Assembly (NCBI GenBank): GCA_003644265.1
Contig: QNBX01000043.1
Span: forward strand, 1-28,906
Direction of reading: 5' to 3'
Source: Planctomycetota bacterium
GTDB taxonomy: Bacteria > Planctomycetota > B15-G4
DNA length: 28,906 bases
Made by a program: the position numbers and the translations under genes. How positions within the stretch are numbered: the stretch's first letter is position 1; every line of letters begins with the position of its first letter. Shown piece by piece: positions 17,187 through 26,005 of this stretch. A model generated the notes under the pieces. The model was given only the letters and a program-made list of their open reading frames with translations. It ran no database searches and was not told where the DNA came from.

Positions 17187-18818
17187 ATGAGCCGCCTCGA
17201 TCTGCTCTTGCTCGCCGAGGAGTCCCTGTCGTTCGCGGACGACGAGTTCCTCAGGCAGCGGCTCAAAATGATCAAGGTCTGGCCGACGTTCGATGCCGAC
17301 GAGCGTGCCGCCACGGACGTCGCGCTGGGCGTGAAGGACCCCGATCTCTGGGTGGCCATGCGCTCCGGGGGCCACCTGCTGCGCCCGCCGCACCGCCCGT
17401 CCCTCGCGCTGTGCGATCTGGCGACCGTCGCCCGCGACGCCGGGTACGAGGTGGCCATCGTCGACAACATCGCCCGCTACTCGCACCGGCGCAGGATCAT
17501 CGAGGGCCTCGTCAGCGACCAGCGGCCACGCCTGATCGGACTGACCACGACGTTCCTGCTGTCGGAGCGCGAGGTGGAGCAGACCGTGGCGCTGATCCGA
17601 TCGCTCGCGCCCGAATCGAAGATCGTGCTGGGCGGTCCCACGGTGCGCCGCCGGGTCTCGTTGCACGGACTCGCGGACTACGCGATCTTTGGCTCCGGCG
17701 AGCAGGCCATCGTCCAGCTGCTCGGCGCCCTCGACGGAGACGTCGATCCCCTTCGGATCCCCGGCCTGGCGATCCGCAATCCCGACGGCAGCGTGACCTA
17801 CGGAGAATCGTCGCGCGAACTCGCGCGCGTCGGTCGCATCGGCGAGGCCTACCGCACCCGCGGCGACGAGCTGATCCCGATCCCGGACTGGTCGCTCTAC
17901 CCCCGGTCGCGCGACACCGTCTACGCCATCGAGTTCAGCCGCGGCTGCAAGTACAACTGCTTCTACTGCGCCTACGACCGGGGCAAGCTGATCCGTCCGC
18001 TCGCCGAGATCCGCGAGGAGCTGCTGCGCAACGCCGAGCTCGGCATCACCCGCTACCGCGTGGGCGATAGCAACTTCACCGACGGGCCGCCCCGCTACCG
18101 CGACTATCCGCTCGACGTGTGCAAGCTCATGATCGAGCTCGACCTCGGTCTGGAGTGGTCCTGCTACAGCCGCGTCGACGATCTGACCGACGAACTCGCC
18201 GAGCATATGCGGCGTGCGGGTTGCTGGGGCGTCTTCTTCGGGGTCGAATCCGGCGACGACCGGATCTTGAAGCTGATGCGCAAGGGACACGACCTCGCGG
18301 ACGCCTTCGAGGGCCTCGCCGTCGCCCGGCGCAACGGGTTGTTCGCACACGTCAACATGATCGCCGGCTATCCGGGCGAGACGGAGGAGTCGTTTCGCAA
18401 CACGCTCGACTTCGTGGTTGGCGCTCGCCCGGACTCCTTCGCCCTGGGGCAGTTCTACTTGGTCGACAAGGCACCGGTCCGCGGCCGCGCCATGGACGAC
18501 TTCGCCCTCGAGGGCGAAGGCCTGCGCTGGCGGCACCGGACCATGGACTCGGACCGGGCCGCCGCGCTGGTCGCCGCCGGCATCGACGAGCTGCTCGCTG
18601 CCGGGCTCGAGCTCTCCAACGAGATGCGGATCGTCGAGTACATGGGCTGGGGCATGAGCCTGGACCAGGCGCGCCTCGCGAGCGACGCGCTCAGCCGGTG
18701 CATGCGGGGCGCCGAGAGGGAACTCGCGAGCGAGGCACAGAAGCAGGTCAAGCAGCTCTTGTGCGGCGTCGTTCCGCAATGGCTCGCCCGAGACCTGCGT
18801 GCGGCGCACACCCGCTGA
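17187..18818 (+). CDS. Radical SAM protein with N-terminal B12-binding-like domain
   Basis: The 543-residue protein has a Rossmann-like N-terminal domain (~70-200; 'LATVARDAGYEVAIVDN', 'IVLGGPTVRRRVSLHG') like the cobalamin-binding domain of class B radical SAM enzymes. The B12-coordinating DxHxxG motif is not seen. The radical SAM core follows with 'RGCKYNCFYCAYDRG' (Cys254, Cys258, Cys261 bind the 4Fe-4S cluster), then 'FFGVESGDDRILKLMRKGH' and 'NMIAGYPGETEESF'. Such enzymes make 5'-deoxyadenosyl radicals for methylations, C-C bond formation or rearrangements. Its neighbours (methyltransferase, acyl ligase, ketosynthase) suggest a step in a lipid or natural-product pathway. The reaction cannot be named. 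Confidence 0.88.
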   Translation: MSRLDLLLLAEESLSFADDEFLRQRLKMIKVWPTFDADERAATDVALGVKDPDLWVAMRSGGHLLRPPHRPSLALCDLATVARDAGYEVAIVDNIARYSHRRRIIEGLVSDQRPRLIGLTTTFLLSEREVEQTVALIRSLAPESKIVLGGPTVRRRVSLHGLADYAIFGSGEQAIVQLLGALDGDVDPLRIPGLAIRNPDGSVTYGESSRELARVGRIGEAYRTRGDELIPIPDWSLYPRSRDTVYAIEFSRGCKYNCFYCAYDRGKLIRPLAEIREELLRNAELGITRYRVGDSNFTDGPPRYRDYPLDVCKLMIELDLGLEWSCYSRVDDLTDELAEHMRRAGCWGVFFGVESGDDRILKLMRKGHDLADAFEGLAVARRNGLFAHVNMIAGYPGETEESFRNTLDFVVGARPDSFALGQFYLVDKAPVRGRAMDDFALEGEGLRWRHRTMDSDRAAALVAAGIDELLAAGLELSNEMRIVEYMGWGMSLDQARLASDALSRCMRGAERELASEAQKQVKQLLCGVVPQWLARDLRAAHTR

Positions 18819-18840
18819 AGCGTTGCGGAGGAGACCGTCG

Positions 18841-19572
18841 TCAGCGCTCGGCGCGCGTGACGTCTGGCACAGTCTGCCGGGGTTTCCGCGCGACGCAGGC
18901 CCGATAGGTCTCGTGACCGTAGGTGCGGGTCCCGACCAACTCGAGCTCCCGCTCCATCCGTTGGAAGAGTGTGCGGGCGTTGGCGTGTCCCTGCATGGAC
19001 CCGCCGTAGGGGCGGGTCCACAACCACACCAGGGGGTTGAGGAGGGCGCGCCAGCCCGTCGCCAGCTGCAGGTCCCCGATGATCACGTGGCCCCCTGTTC
19101 TCACCGAGGCGAGCAGGTTCCGATAGGCGGCCGCCCAGTCGGGAATGATCGACAGCCCCAGCGTGCACACGCCCGCATCGAACAGCTCCTCGCGCGGCGG
19201 CTCGAACACGGTCACATCGGACTCCAGCAGCGTGACGTTGGTCCAGTGTTCGCGCTGCACACATTGGCGCGCCCGGCCCAGCATTTCCGCGGAGAAGTCC
19301 ACGCCGACGATGGACCCTTCCGGGCCGATCCGTTCCAGAATGGCGGGGAACTCCCGGCCGGTTCCGCAGCAGAAGACCAGCACGCGGTCGCCCCGTGAGA
19401 GCGGAGCGGCCTGGATCGCCTGGCTCGCCGTGGCGTCAAAGTCGTGCAGCGCATTGCCCGCGAGCATCCTCGCGGCACGCATCACCCGGCGCGGAAACGA
19501 CACGCGATCGTCGTATGCGGGGGGTAAGGTGTCGCCATAGAGTTTCTTGATGCGGGCCGCTGAGGTCTTCAT
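18841..19572 (-). CDS. Class I SAM-dependent methyltransferase
   Basis: The 243-residue product has the Rossmann methyltransferase fold. Motif I is 'VLVFCCGTGREF' (~64-75), the acidic residue after beta-2 is Asp92 in 'SIVGVDFSAEML', and motif IV is near 'LFDAGVCTLGLSIIPDW'. It resembles UbiE/Methyltransf_11 or 25 enzymes that methylate small molecules or lipids. ATG 19572 is chosen for the GGGAGA six bases upstream. It is convergent with the radical SAM gene (22 bp apart) and divergent from the acyl ligase, so it may be regulated from the shared 196-bp promoter region. Substrate unknown. Confidence 0.87.
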   Translation of the reverse strand: MKTSAARIKKLYGDTLPPAYDDRVSFPRRVMRAARMLAGNALHDFDATASQAIQAAPLSRGDRVLVFCCGTGREFPAILERIGPEGSIVGVDFSAEMLGRARQCVQREHWTNVTLLESDVTVFEPPREELFDAGVCTLGLSIIPDWAAAYRNLLASVRTGGHVIIGDLQLATGWRALLNPLVWLWTRPYGGSMQGHANARTLFQRMERELELVGTRTYGHETYRACVARKPRQTVPDVTRAER

Positions 19573-19768
19573 CAGGTCTCCCGTTGGCCCCTCCACTGTG
19601 CAGCCTCAAACACCGTCCCAAGATACACCCCGTGCGTTGTGCCACGGCGTCATCCGGGCAAGATTGAGGAACTGACAGGGCCCGCACGCCGAGCAATTCG
19701 CGGAAGAGCTTGCGACGGCGTGAACCCCACGGACTCGGGATCTCCCCCTTGCAACACGGATCCGGACG
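19573..19768. promoter_or_regulatory. Divergent promoter region, methyltransferase / acyl ligase
   Basis: This 196-bp gap separates two genes read away from each other, so both promoters should lie here. On the minus strand TATCTT (plus-strand 19620-19625) could be a -10 box for the methyltransferase. No equally clear box was found for the ligase. Confidence 0.4.
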
Positions 19769-21316
19769 ATGACCCCGGCTTCGACTGACGCGAAAGCCAT
19801 CTGGCGAGCGTTCGAGCGGACGGCACGGGCCGACCCCGGAGCCACCGCGCTGTCCACGCCCGGCGCCAGCGTCACCAGGGAGGAGCTCGCGACACTGGCG
19901 TCGAAGATCGCGAGCGCCATGCGGGGCGCCGGAGTGCGCGAACACAGTGTCGTCACGCTCATGCTGCCGAACTCGGTGGAGTTCGTCGCGGCCTTCTTGG
20001 CCGTCACGCAACTCCCGGCGCTCGCGGCGCTGGTCTCGACGCGCTACAAGGCCTCGGAGCTCCGGTCGATCTGGGCGGGCATTCGACCGGACGCCATCCT
20101 CGTGCCGCCGCAGCACGCCGCCGGAGTCGCTCGCCTGCTTGACATCGAGCGCCAGCACGACATGGTCGTCCCCGGCACCGATCAGGTCCTGCGCCTGCTG
20201 TGCGTCCGAAGCTCGGGGCCGGCCTCCGTTCTCGACGTGCGGGAGCGCTTCGGTCTCCGCGATCCGGGCTCGTTCCCCGCGCTGTTCAAGTTCAGCTCCG
20301 GGGCGACGGGGACACCCAAGGCGGTGCTCTGGACCGCGGCCAACGTCGGCGCGGCGGCCGCGAACGTCGTGGAGACCATGGGGCTTGACGCTTCGGACGT
20401 GGTGCTCGCCCCGGTTCCGCTGTCTCATTCCTACGGATTCGATCTGGGCATCCTGCCGCTGGTCTTCGCGGGCGCGTCGCTCGTCATCCGCGACGGATTC
20501 CGGCCGAAGACGATCCTCACGGATCTCGTTGACGAGCGCATCTCGGTCTTCCTCGGCGTGCCCGTCATGTACCGCGTGCTGAACCGAACGCGCCTGGATC
20601 AGGTCCCGGATCTGTCCTCGGTGCGCTACCACGTTTGCAGCACGGCGCCGCTCTCGGTGGCCCAGATCGAGGCGTTCCGGCGGCGATTCAACGCGCCGAT
20701 CTTCCAACACTACGGGTCATCAGAGACCGGAGGGATCTGCTTGCACGTCCCCTCCGAGATCGCTTTGCGTCCCGGCTCCGTCGGCCGTGCGATGAAAAAC
20801 GTCGGTGTGAGCGTCGTCGGCACGAACGGCGGGGCGCTACCTGCGGGCTGCCGCGGCGAGGTGGTCATCAGCGGGGAGGCGACCGCGGCGGGATACGTCC
20901 AGGGAGAGACCGTTCACGACAGGAATGGCTTCCAGGACGGCTTCCAGGACGGCTGCTACCGGACGGGCGACGTCGGGTTCCTCGACGCCGACGGGTTCCT
21001 CTATCTCGACGGATCGCGAGCTGGCGTGGTCAACGTCGGCGGCTGGAAGGTGTCACTCGCCGAGGTGGCGCGAGTGCTGGAGTCCCACCCCTGCGTGGTG
21101 GAGAGCGCGGTGACCGCGCAGACGAACCCGCGGCGGAAGCAGCGGGTCATCGCCGCGGTGACGCTCCACGATCCAGCCGAGGAGGCCGAGCTGATCGCGT
21201 TCTGCCAGGCCCGGCTGGCCGACTACAAGGTGCCGCGGCGCGTTCACGTTCTGGAGCAGCTGCCGAGGGCCGCTTCCGGGAGGGTCGTGTTGAGTGCCGA
21301 CGACCTGCCCAGCTGA
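19769..21316 (+). CDS. AMP-dependent acyl-CoA/acyl-AMP ligase-like protein
   Basis: The 515-residue protein is an ANL-superfamily adenylating enzyme. Motif A3 is 'FKFSSGATGTPKAVL' (~173-187), A5 is 'QHYGSSETGG' (~313), A7 is 'YRTGDVGFLDADG' (~397), and a hinge region with 'VVNVGGWKVSLAEV' follows. Such enzymes activate a carboxylic acid as an acyl-AMP and pass it to CoA or a carrier protein. The catalytic Lys of motif A10 is Arg505 ('PRAASGRVVLSADD'), which would be expected to weaken adenylation. A 12-base tandem duplication (20927-20950) repeats 'GFQD'. It stands 327 bp before the ketosynthase on the same strand, so it may load the starter acyl group. Confidence 0.88.
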   Translation: MTPASTDAKAIWRAFERTARADPGATALSTPGASVTREELATLASKIASAMRGAGVREHSVVTLMLPNSVEFVAAFLAVTQLPALAALVSTRYKASELRSIWAGIRPDAILVPPQHAAGVARLLDIERQHDMVVPGTDQVLRLLCVRSSGPASVLDVRERFGLRDPGSFPALFKFSSGATGTPKAVLWTAANVGAAAANVVETMGLDASDVVLAPVPLSHSYGFDLGILPLVFAGASLVIRDGFRPKTILTDLVDERISVFLGVPVMYRVLNRTRLDQVPDLSSVRYHVCSTAPLSVAQIEAFRRRFNAPIFQHYGSSETGGICLHVPSEIALRPGSVGRAMKNVGVSVVGTNGGALPAGCRGEVVISGEATAAGYVQGETVHDRNGFQDGFQDGCYRTGDVGFLDADGFLYLDGSRAGVVNVGGWKVSLAEVARVLESHPCVVESAVTAQTNPRRKQRVIAAVTLHDPAEEAELIAFCQARLADYKVPRRVHVLEQLPRAASGRVVLSADDLPS

Positions 21317-21643
21317 CGATCGCGCTGCCGATCCCGAGCGGTGCGCAGGCCAGAGGCTCGGGCCAGAGCCGCGGACCATGGGCTCGGGCAGCACCGCCGG
21401 TTCGTCCGTTTCGGCCACCAGGCTGTCCAGGACGAAGCCGACCTCCTCCGTGCCCACGTCGCAGGCCCCGGTTATCATGAGGCTCAGGACAGTCGTCGCC
21501 GCCCCGGTACGGTTTGCTGGTGATCTCCCGGTTCATGGAGCTCGATCGCTTCCCGGGGCCGACGGCGTAGCTGGGGTCGCATCCGCCCGAGACGCCATGG
21601 TGGTCGGTGGGGCGGGATCTTTCGAAGCTCCCGGAGTGCGTGC
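21317..21643. other. Gap between acyl ligase and ketosynthase
   Basis: I looked here for an acyl carrier protein and found none. The minus strand has short open frames (a peptide starting '[15 protein letters not shown]' at 21536 and one starting 'MITGACDVGTEE' at 21478) that could be one frameshifted gene, but support is too thin. The promoter of the ketosynthase operon is probably here. Confidence 0.35.
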
Positions 21644-22927
21644 ATGCGACGAGTCGTCATCACCGGCATGGGCGCCGTCTCCTGCCTCGGCAATACGGCG
21701 GCTGAGGTGCTGGCCTCGTTGCGCGCCGGGCGCTCGGGCATCGTCTTCAACGAGTCGTACCGGACGATGGGTATGCGTAGCCACGTCGCCGGGAGCGTCG
21801 ACCTCGACGCCGACCAATACCTCGATCGACGCTCCCGCCGCTTCATGTGCGATGCGGCCGTCTACACCTGGGTCGCCATGCGCGAGGCCATGCAGGACGC
21901 CGGGCTCGGGCTCGGCGAGATCTCGCATCCGAGCATCGGCGTGATCGCCTCCGCCGGCGGTTCGTCGAGCGCGAACGTCATCGAGAGCGCAGACGCGCTG
22001 CGCAGCAAGGGGCTTCGTCGGGTCAGCCCCTACGCCGCGCCACGCACCATGGGGAGCAACGTCTCCGCATGCCTCGCGACGTCGTTCCAGATCAAGGGCA
22101 TGAGCTACTCGATCACATCCGCCTGCTCGTCGAGCGCGCACTGCATCGGCGCCGCCATGGAGCAGGTCCAGTGGGGCAAGCAGGACATCGTCTTCGCGGG
22201 CGGCAGCGAGGAGGAGGACTGGAGCATCGCGAGCCGGTTCGACGCCATGGGCGCCCTCTCGGTCCACTCCAACGAGTCCCCCGGCCGGGCGTCACGGCCC
22301 TACGACCGCAGCCGCGACGGCTTCGTGATCGCGGCCGGCGCAGGCATGCTCGTGGTCGAGGCGCTCGAGCATGCGCTGGCGCGCGGCGCGAAGATCTACG
22401 CTGAGCTGGTGGGCTACGGCGCCAACTCGGACGGCGCCGACATGGTGGCCCCGTCGGGCGAGGGCGCCGTCCGCTGCATGCAACTCGCACGGGCCACGGT
22501 CGATACGCCGATCGACTACGTCAACACTCACGGCACGAGCACCCCGGTCGGCGACCTCTCGGAGGTCGCGGCGATGCGCGAGGTGTTCGGCGATTCGCTG
22601 CCTCGCTTCTCATCGACCAAGTCGATGGGAGGCCACTCCCTCGGGGCCGCCGGGGCGCTGGAGGCGATCCACTGCCTGCTGATGCTCGAGCACGACTTCA
22701 TCGCGCCTTCCATCAACGTGGTCGACCCGGAGCCCGAGCTCGAGGGCCTGCCGCTGGTCACCGAGCGCGTCGACCACGCGGGCCTCATCACGGTCATGAC
22801 GAACAGCTTTGGCTTCGGCGGCACCAACGCGAGCCTGGTCTTCCGACGGCTGGCATCTCCGACCAGCGAGAGCACGGACAGGCCCCTGAAGTCAGCGGAT
22901 GAAGCAGACGCCGAGGGCAGCAAGTGA
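21644..22927 (+). CDS. fabB: Beta-ketoacyl-ACP synthase I-like (FabB type)
   Basis: The 427-residue product reads remarkably like E. coli FabB from end to end: 'MRSHVAGSV', '[18 protein letters not shown]', '[10 protein letters not shown]', '[18 protein letters not shown]', '[13 protein letters not shown]'. The active-site triad is present: Cys161, His296 ('[11 protein letters not shown]') and His331 ('GGHSLGAAG'), plus Lys326. The enzyme condenses malonyl-ACP with an acyl-ACP. KAS I classically elongates unsaturated chains. A ~23-residue acidic tail is extra. The stop overlaps the GTG of the next gene by four bases, so the two are translationally coupled. Family is certain. A housekeeping role is doubtful because no fab genes surround it. 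Confidence 0.92.
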   Translation: MRRVVITGMGAVSCLGNTAAEVLASLRAGRSGIVFNESYRTMGMRSHVAGSVDLDADQYLDRRSRRFMCDAAVYTWVAMREAMQDAGLGLGEISHPSIGVIASAGGSSSANVIESADALRSKGLRRVSPYAAPRTMGSNVSACLATSFQIKGMSYSITSACSSSAHCIGAAMEQVQWGKQDIVFAGGSEEEDWSIASRFDAMGALSVHSNESPGRASRPYDRSRDGFVIAAGAGMLVVEALEHALARGAKIYAELVGYGANSDGADMVAPSGEGAVRCMQLARATVDTPIDYVNTHGTSTPVGDLSEVAAMREVFGDSLPRFSSTKSMGGHSLGAAGALEAIHCLLMLEHDFIAPSINVVDPEPELEGLPLVTERVDHAGLITVMTNSFGFGGTNASLVFRRLASPTSESTDRPLKSADEADAEGSK

Positions 22928-23925
22928 ACGGCACCGGGCTGTTCATTCGCAGGTCCGCTCCCGCCGACGCCGAGGCGATCGCGCGCCTGATGACCAACGC
23001 GTTTGGCGGCGATGACCCGCAGTCCGCGTTCGTGCCTGCGTGGTGGCACTGGAAGTACGCCTCAAACCCCGCCGGGTATCACGGGCTGGTGGCGCAGGAT
23101 CGTGAGGGACGCGTCGTCGGTCACTACGGCGGCGTCCCGATGGACGTGTGTGCCGACGGCGAATGGCTGACGTTCGGACAGAACTGCGACTCGTGTTCCG
23201 ACCCCTCGGTGCGCCGCGGTCTCAGGAATCCCGGTCTGTTCGTTCGTCTGGCGCAGGCCTATGCCTCGACCTTCGCCATCCTCGGCGGCGACGCCGTCAT
23301 GTACGGCCTGCCCAACCGGCGCGTCTATCGCATCGCCAATCGATACATGGACTACTGGATGTTGCGCCAGCAGTGGTTGCTGGTGGCGAAGGGGGGGCCG
23401 CAGGCACCCGCGGACACCAGTGTTCGCATCGAACAGGCGACCGCGTTCGATGACGATGTGACCGCCCTCTACGAACGCCTGGCTCCGCGATACCGCTGCA
23501 TGGCGCGCCGGGACGCCCGCTTCCTCAACTGGCGTTTTCGGGACGCGCCCGGAGCGCCGTACACGATCACGCTCGCCAGGGACGCGATCGACGGGACGCT
23601 CCGGGCCTATGCGGTCCACCGGCGCGCGCACATGATGGGACACGACGCCGGCGTGCTGGTGGACTGGCTCTGCGATCCCGGCGACCGCGTCGCGGCCCAG
23701 GCTGTGCAGGCCGCCGTGCGGAGCTCCCACGTCGCGCGCGGCCGGCACATGCTCGCGTTCATCTGCCCCACGTCTTCGACGTGGTTCGGCGAGTTCCAGC
23801 GCTGGGGATTCCGCGTGCTGCCGTCGCCGTACATGATGATCGGGCGCCCGTTCGTACCGCAGCTCGAGCCGCGCTACCTGCGCGAGTACTGGTACTATAC
23901 GCTCGCCGACTTCGACATCTTCTGA
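22924..23925 (+). CDS. GNAT-like acyltransferase 1
   Basis: The 333-residue protein starts at a GTG inside the ketosynthase stop (GTGA overlap). It begins '[20 protein letters not shown]', the usual first strand and helix of a GNAT fold, followed by '[12 protein letters not shown]'. The second half ('[19 protein letters not shown]') resembles the region of double-GNAT proteins with a conserved WRF segment. This suggests two tandem GNAT domains. Such enzymes move an acyl group from CoA or ACP to an amine. Position in the operon suggests it uses the acyl chain made by the ketosynthase (inference). Substrate unknown. Confidence 0.78.
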   Translation: MNGTGLFIRRSAPADAEAIARLMTNAFGGDDPQSAFVPAWWHWKYASNPAGYHGLVAQDREGRVVGHYGGVPMDVCADGEWLTFGQNCDSCSDPSVRRGLRNPGLFVRLAQAYASTFAILGGDAVMYGLPNRRVYRIANRYMDYWMLRQQWLLVAKGGPQAPADTSVRIEQATAFDDDVTALYERLAPRYRCMARRDARFLNWRFRDAPGAPYTITLARDAIDGTLRAYAVHRRAHMMGHDAGVLVDWLCDPGDRVAAQAVQAAVRSSHVARGRHMLAFICPTSSTWFGEFQRWGFRVLPSPYMMIGRPFVPQLEPRYLREYWYYTLADFDIF

Positions 23926-23980
23926 TGTCGGTTCCGTCAGGTTGGGCGAGCCATACGTCTCAGGTGTCGCGGGGATTCTG

Positions 23981-25051
23981 ATGGGGCACTACGAGATTCG
24001 TGTGGCCTCTGCGGGCGACTGGGACGCCATCGCTGACGGATACGCGCGAGCCCAGCACCGCGACGCCCGTCTCGTGCGCCAGAAGATCGCGCACGGTATG
24101 CGAGGCAACCCGCACGGGTGCTCCAGCATGCTCGCGGTAGACACGGACGGGGGTGTCATCGGACACCTGGGCGTGTCGCACGTGCCCATGCAAGTGCAGG
24201 GCGAGCCGCACCTGTTCGGCCGCTTCAGCGCCTGCTTCATCGATCGGGCGTATCGCGCGGGGGGGGTGCACAGCCTCTTCTTCGAACTCGATCGCAGCTT
24301 TCAGGAGGAGTTCGAGCTGCCCGAACGCCTCGCCGCGGTCTTCGGTCAGTGGGACGAGGTCGACTGGTGGTTCCTGCGACACCTGCGCGGACACAAGGCC
24401 GTCGCCACGTCGATCGATCTGTGCCGCGCGGCCGGCCTCCCCGTCCCCGGCGGGTCCAGCGCGTCCGGCGGGGACGGCGGGGACGGCGGGGACGGCGGGG
24501 ACGGGATCACCATCACCAACGCGCATGACGGTCCGGCCTCGGCGGCTCGGCTCGACGTTGGTGTCTGCGGTGTGCGTCGGGATGCTCGCTTCGACGCCTG
24601 GCGGGCCGCCTTTCCGGGCGCGACCGACCAAGGCTGGCAGGCGTGGCGGGCGGGCGAACTCACCGGCGTGGCCATCACGCGGGACCGCAGCGGCGAGCGG
24701 CTGATCCTCGACTGGGCGCTGGCCCCCGATGACGCGGAGACGGGCCACGCGCTCCTGCGCGCTCTGGTCGCTGACGCAGCCGCGCCGGTCCGCGCCCGCT
24801 TCTGGACGTCGGACCTGTTCACGCTCAACGTGTTTCAGGACGCCGGCTTCGTCGTCGCCGCCGGCTCCGAGGCCTACCTGTCCGTGCGCACGGTGCTGCC
24901 GCGCATCAATCACCTGTGGCTCTCGCAGGAGTGGCAAGTGACGCTGGCGGACGCGGGTGTGCGACCGCTGCCGCAGCTCACGGTCGGCGAGTCGATCGTC
25001 TACCCGCCGCCACCGGGCACGCTGGACGGCCGCGGCCGCTACGGGCACTGA
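23981..25051 (+). CDS. GNAT-like acyltransferase 2
   Basis: The 356-residue protein opens 'MGHYEIRVASAGDWDAIADG', like a GNAT N-terminus, and then 'GGVIGHLGVSHVPMQVQGEP', parallel to its upstream neighbour. The two halves are joined by a Gly/Asp linker (GGDGGDGGDGGDG, ~163-175) encoded by four perfect 9-bp repeats at 24467-24502. ATG 23981 is preferred over the TTG at 23942 because the first residues then fit the fold. It lies 55 bp after GNAT 1 and is probably an ancient paralogue (inference). Role unknown. The tandem pair may form a heterodimer or act on two amine groups. Confidence 0.72.
   Translation: MGHYEIRVASAGDWDAIADGYARAQHRDARLVRQKIAHGMRGNPHGCSSMLAVDTDGGVIGHLGVSHVPMQVQGEPHLFGRFSACFIDRAYRAGGVHSLFFELDRSFQEEFELPERLAAVFGQWDEVDWWFLRHLRGHKAVATSIDLCRAAGLPVPGGSSASGGDGGDGGDGGDGITITNAHDGPASAARLDVGVCGVRRDARFDAWRAAFPGATDQGWQAWRAGELTGVAITRDRSGERLILDWALAPDDAETGHALLRALVADAAAPVRARFWTSDLFTLNVFQDAGFVVAAGSEAYLSVRTVLPRINHLWLSQEWQVTLADAGVRPLPQLTVGESIVYPPPPGTLDGRGRYGH
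24467..24502 (+). repeat. Four perfect 9-bp tandem repeats
   Basis: GGCGGGGAC is repeated four times in frame inside the second GNAT gene and encodes the Gly-Asp-rich linker. Copy number could vary by slippage without shifting the frame. Confidence 0.9.
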
Positions 25052-25069
25052 ACTGCCCCTCCCAGGAAG

Positions 25070-25085
25070 CCCGGCCTGCGCCGGG
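25070..25085. terminator. Hairpin between convergent genes
   Basis: CCCGGC (25070-25075) pairs with GCCGGG (25080-25085) around a CTGC loop. It sits in the 37 bp between the GNAT 2 and chaperone stop codons and may serve both strands. No T tract. Confidence 0.4.
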
Positions 25086-25088
25086 ACC

Positions 25089-25973
25089 TCAGTCCGCGTC
25101 GGGGTCGACGTCCGGGCTGCAGCCCTCGCATCCGCCCTCCGGCTCGTCCGTCGGCGCCGGGCGCGCCAGCTCGTCGGACGGGGCGATCCCGAGCAGGGCG
25201 CGCTCGGCTGGAACGAAGGCCGCGAGGCACGCGCCCAGCGCGGAGTAGAAGCTGCCCGCGGGCGCGGTCGAGGAGAGGTCCGGCGGCTGACCGTCGGCCT
25301 TGGTACGCAGGGCGCGCGCGAAGGCCGGCAGCCACCAGGCCAGGTGCTCCTCGGCGAAGTCCCGTTCGGCGGCCGCGCAGACGCCAGCCTGCTCAGCGGC
25401 CTTCTGGCCGCCCGCCTGGAGCGCGTGCCGGCGCTTGGCGAGCAGCCAGGCCATGAACTCCAGCTCGAGCGCGACGTGGTCGACGTGCTCGGGCATGTCC
25501 CGCGACGGCTGCAGGCCGAACGCGCGGTAGAACCCCGCCACGTCGGCCATGCGCTGGCTGCGATAGACGCTGAACGTCTGCGGGCAGTAGTCGGACTCGC
25601 AGGGCGGGCACTCCTTGCTCTGCACCAGGCCGAAGACGCGCTGGTGCTCTTCACCGAGCTCGTCGCGCGGGGCCTCAGCAAAGCGCATCAGCTCGGCCAG
25701 ATCGAGCCCGGATGGCGAGGTCTCCCCGGGAGCCAGCTCGTGCGGTTGGGCCTCGCCCTGGTCGGCGAGGAACCGCGCGGCGGCCACCGCCGCCTCGCAC
25801 ACGGCGGGCTCGCGCAGCCGTGGCCAACGTTCGGACCGCGGATCCGATGCCGCGAGCGAGAGCACCTGATAGACCTGCAAGCGGGCCTCATCCAGGGGAG
25901 TCCAGGACGGATCGCCACCGGCCTCCCGCGGGGCCGCTGCAGGCGCCGGTCCTGATGGCTTCTCAGCAGACAT
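25089..25973 (-). CDS. TorD/NarJ-type chaperone of a molybdoenzyme
   Basis: The 294-residue protein is mainly helical and has features of the TorD/DmsD/NarJ family: 'LGEEHQRVFGL', then 'CPPCESDYCPQTFSVYRSQR', 'MADVAGFYRAFGLQPS' and 'DHVALELEFMAWLLAKR'. Members bind the catalytic subunit of DMSO-reductase-family enzymes, help insert the molybdenum cofactor and hold back Tat export until folding is complete. It is the last visible gene of the operon, 32 bp after the Fe-S subunit, which fits this role. The tail has a Cys-rich 'GGCEGC' and an acidic end. N-terminal 25 residues are Pro/Ala-rich and probably disordered. Confidence 0.85.
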   Translation of the reverse strand: MSAEKPSGPAPAAAPREAGGDPSWTPLDEARLQVYQVLSLAASDPRSERWPRLREPAVCEAAVAAARFLADQGEAQPHELAPGETSPSGLDLAELMRFAEAPRDELGEEHQRVFGLVQSKECPPCESDYCPQTFSVYRSQRMADVAGFYRAFGLQPSRDMPEHVDHVALELEFMAWLLAKRRHALQAGGQKAAEQAGVCAAAERDFAEEHLAWWLPAFARALRTKADGQPPDLSSTAPAGSFYSALGACLAAFVPAERALLGIAPSDELARPAPTDEPEGGCEGCSPDVDPDAD

Positions 25974-26005
25974 GCTTCATTCTCACTGGTCCGGGGTGGT
26001 GCGTC

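Noticed and set aside
17178..18809. 543-codon minus-strand frame opposite the radical SAM gene
   Set aside because: Runs exactly antisense to a gene with clear catalytic motifs. It has the composition of a mirror frame.
21147..21536. Minus-strand frame starting [15 protein letters not shown], possibly a frameshifted small gene with the frame at 21478
   Set aside because: Similarity to a GNAT start is only a handful of residues, and the remainder overlaps the end of the acyl ligase gene antisense. Not enough to call a gene.
24467..24502. Possible CRISPR or regulatory iteron from the GGCGGGGAC repeats
   Set aside because: No spacers. The units are 9 bp, contiguous and in frame, so they are a coding minisatellite.
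23960..25681. 573-codon minus-strand frame opposite GNAT 2 and across the chaperone gene
   Set aside because: Composition is that of a mirror frame and it conflicts with two supported genes. The chaperone is in another minus-strand frame.
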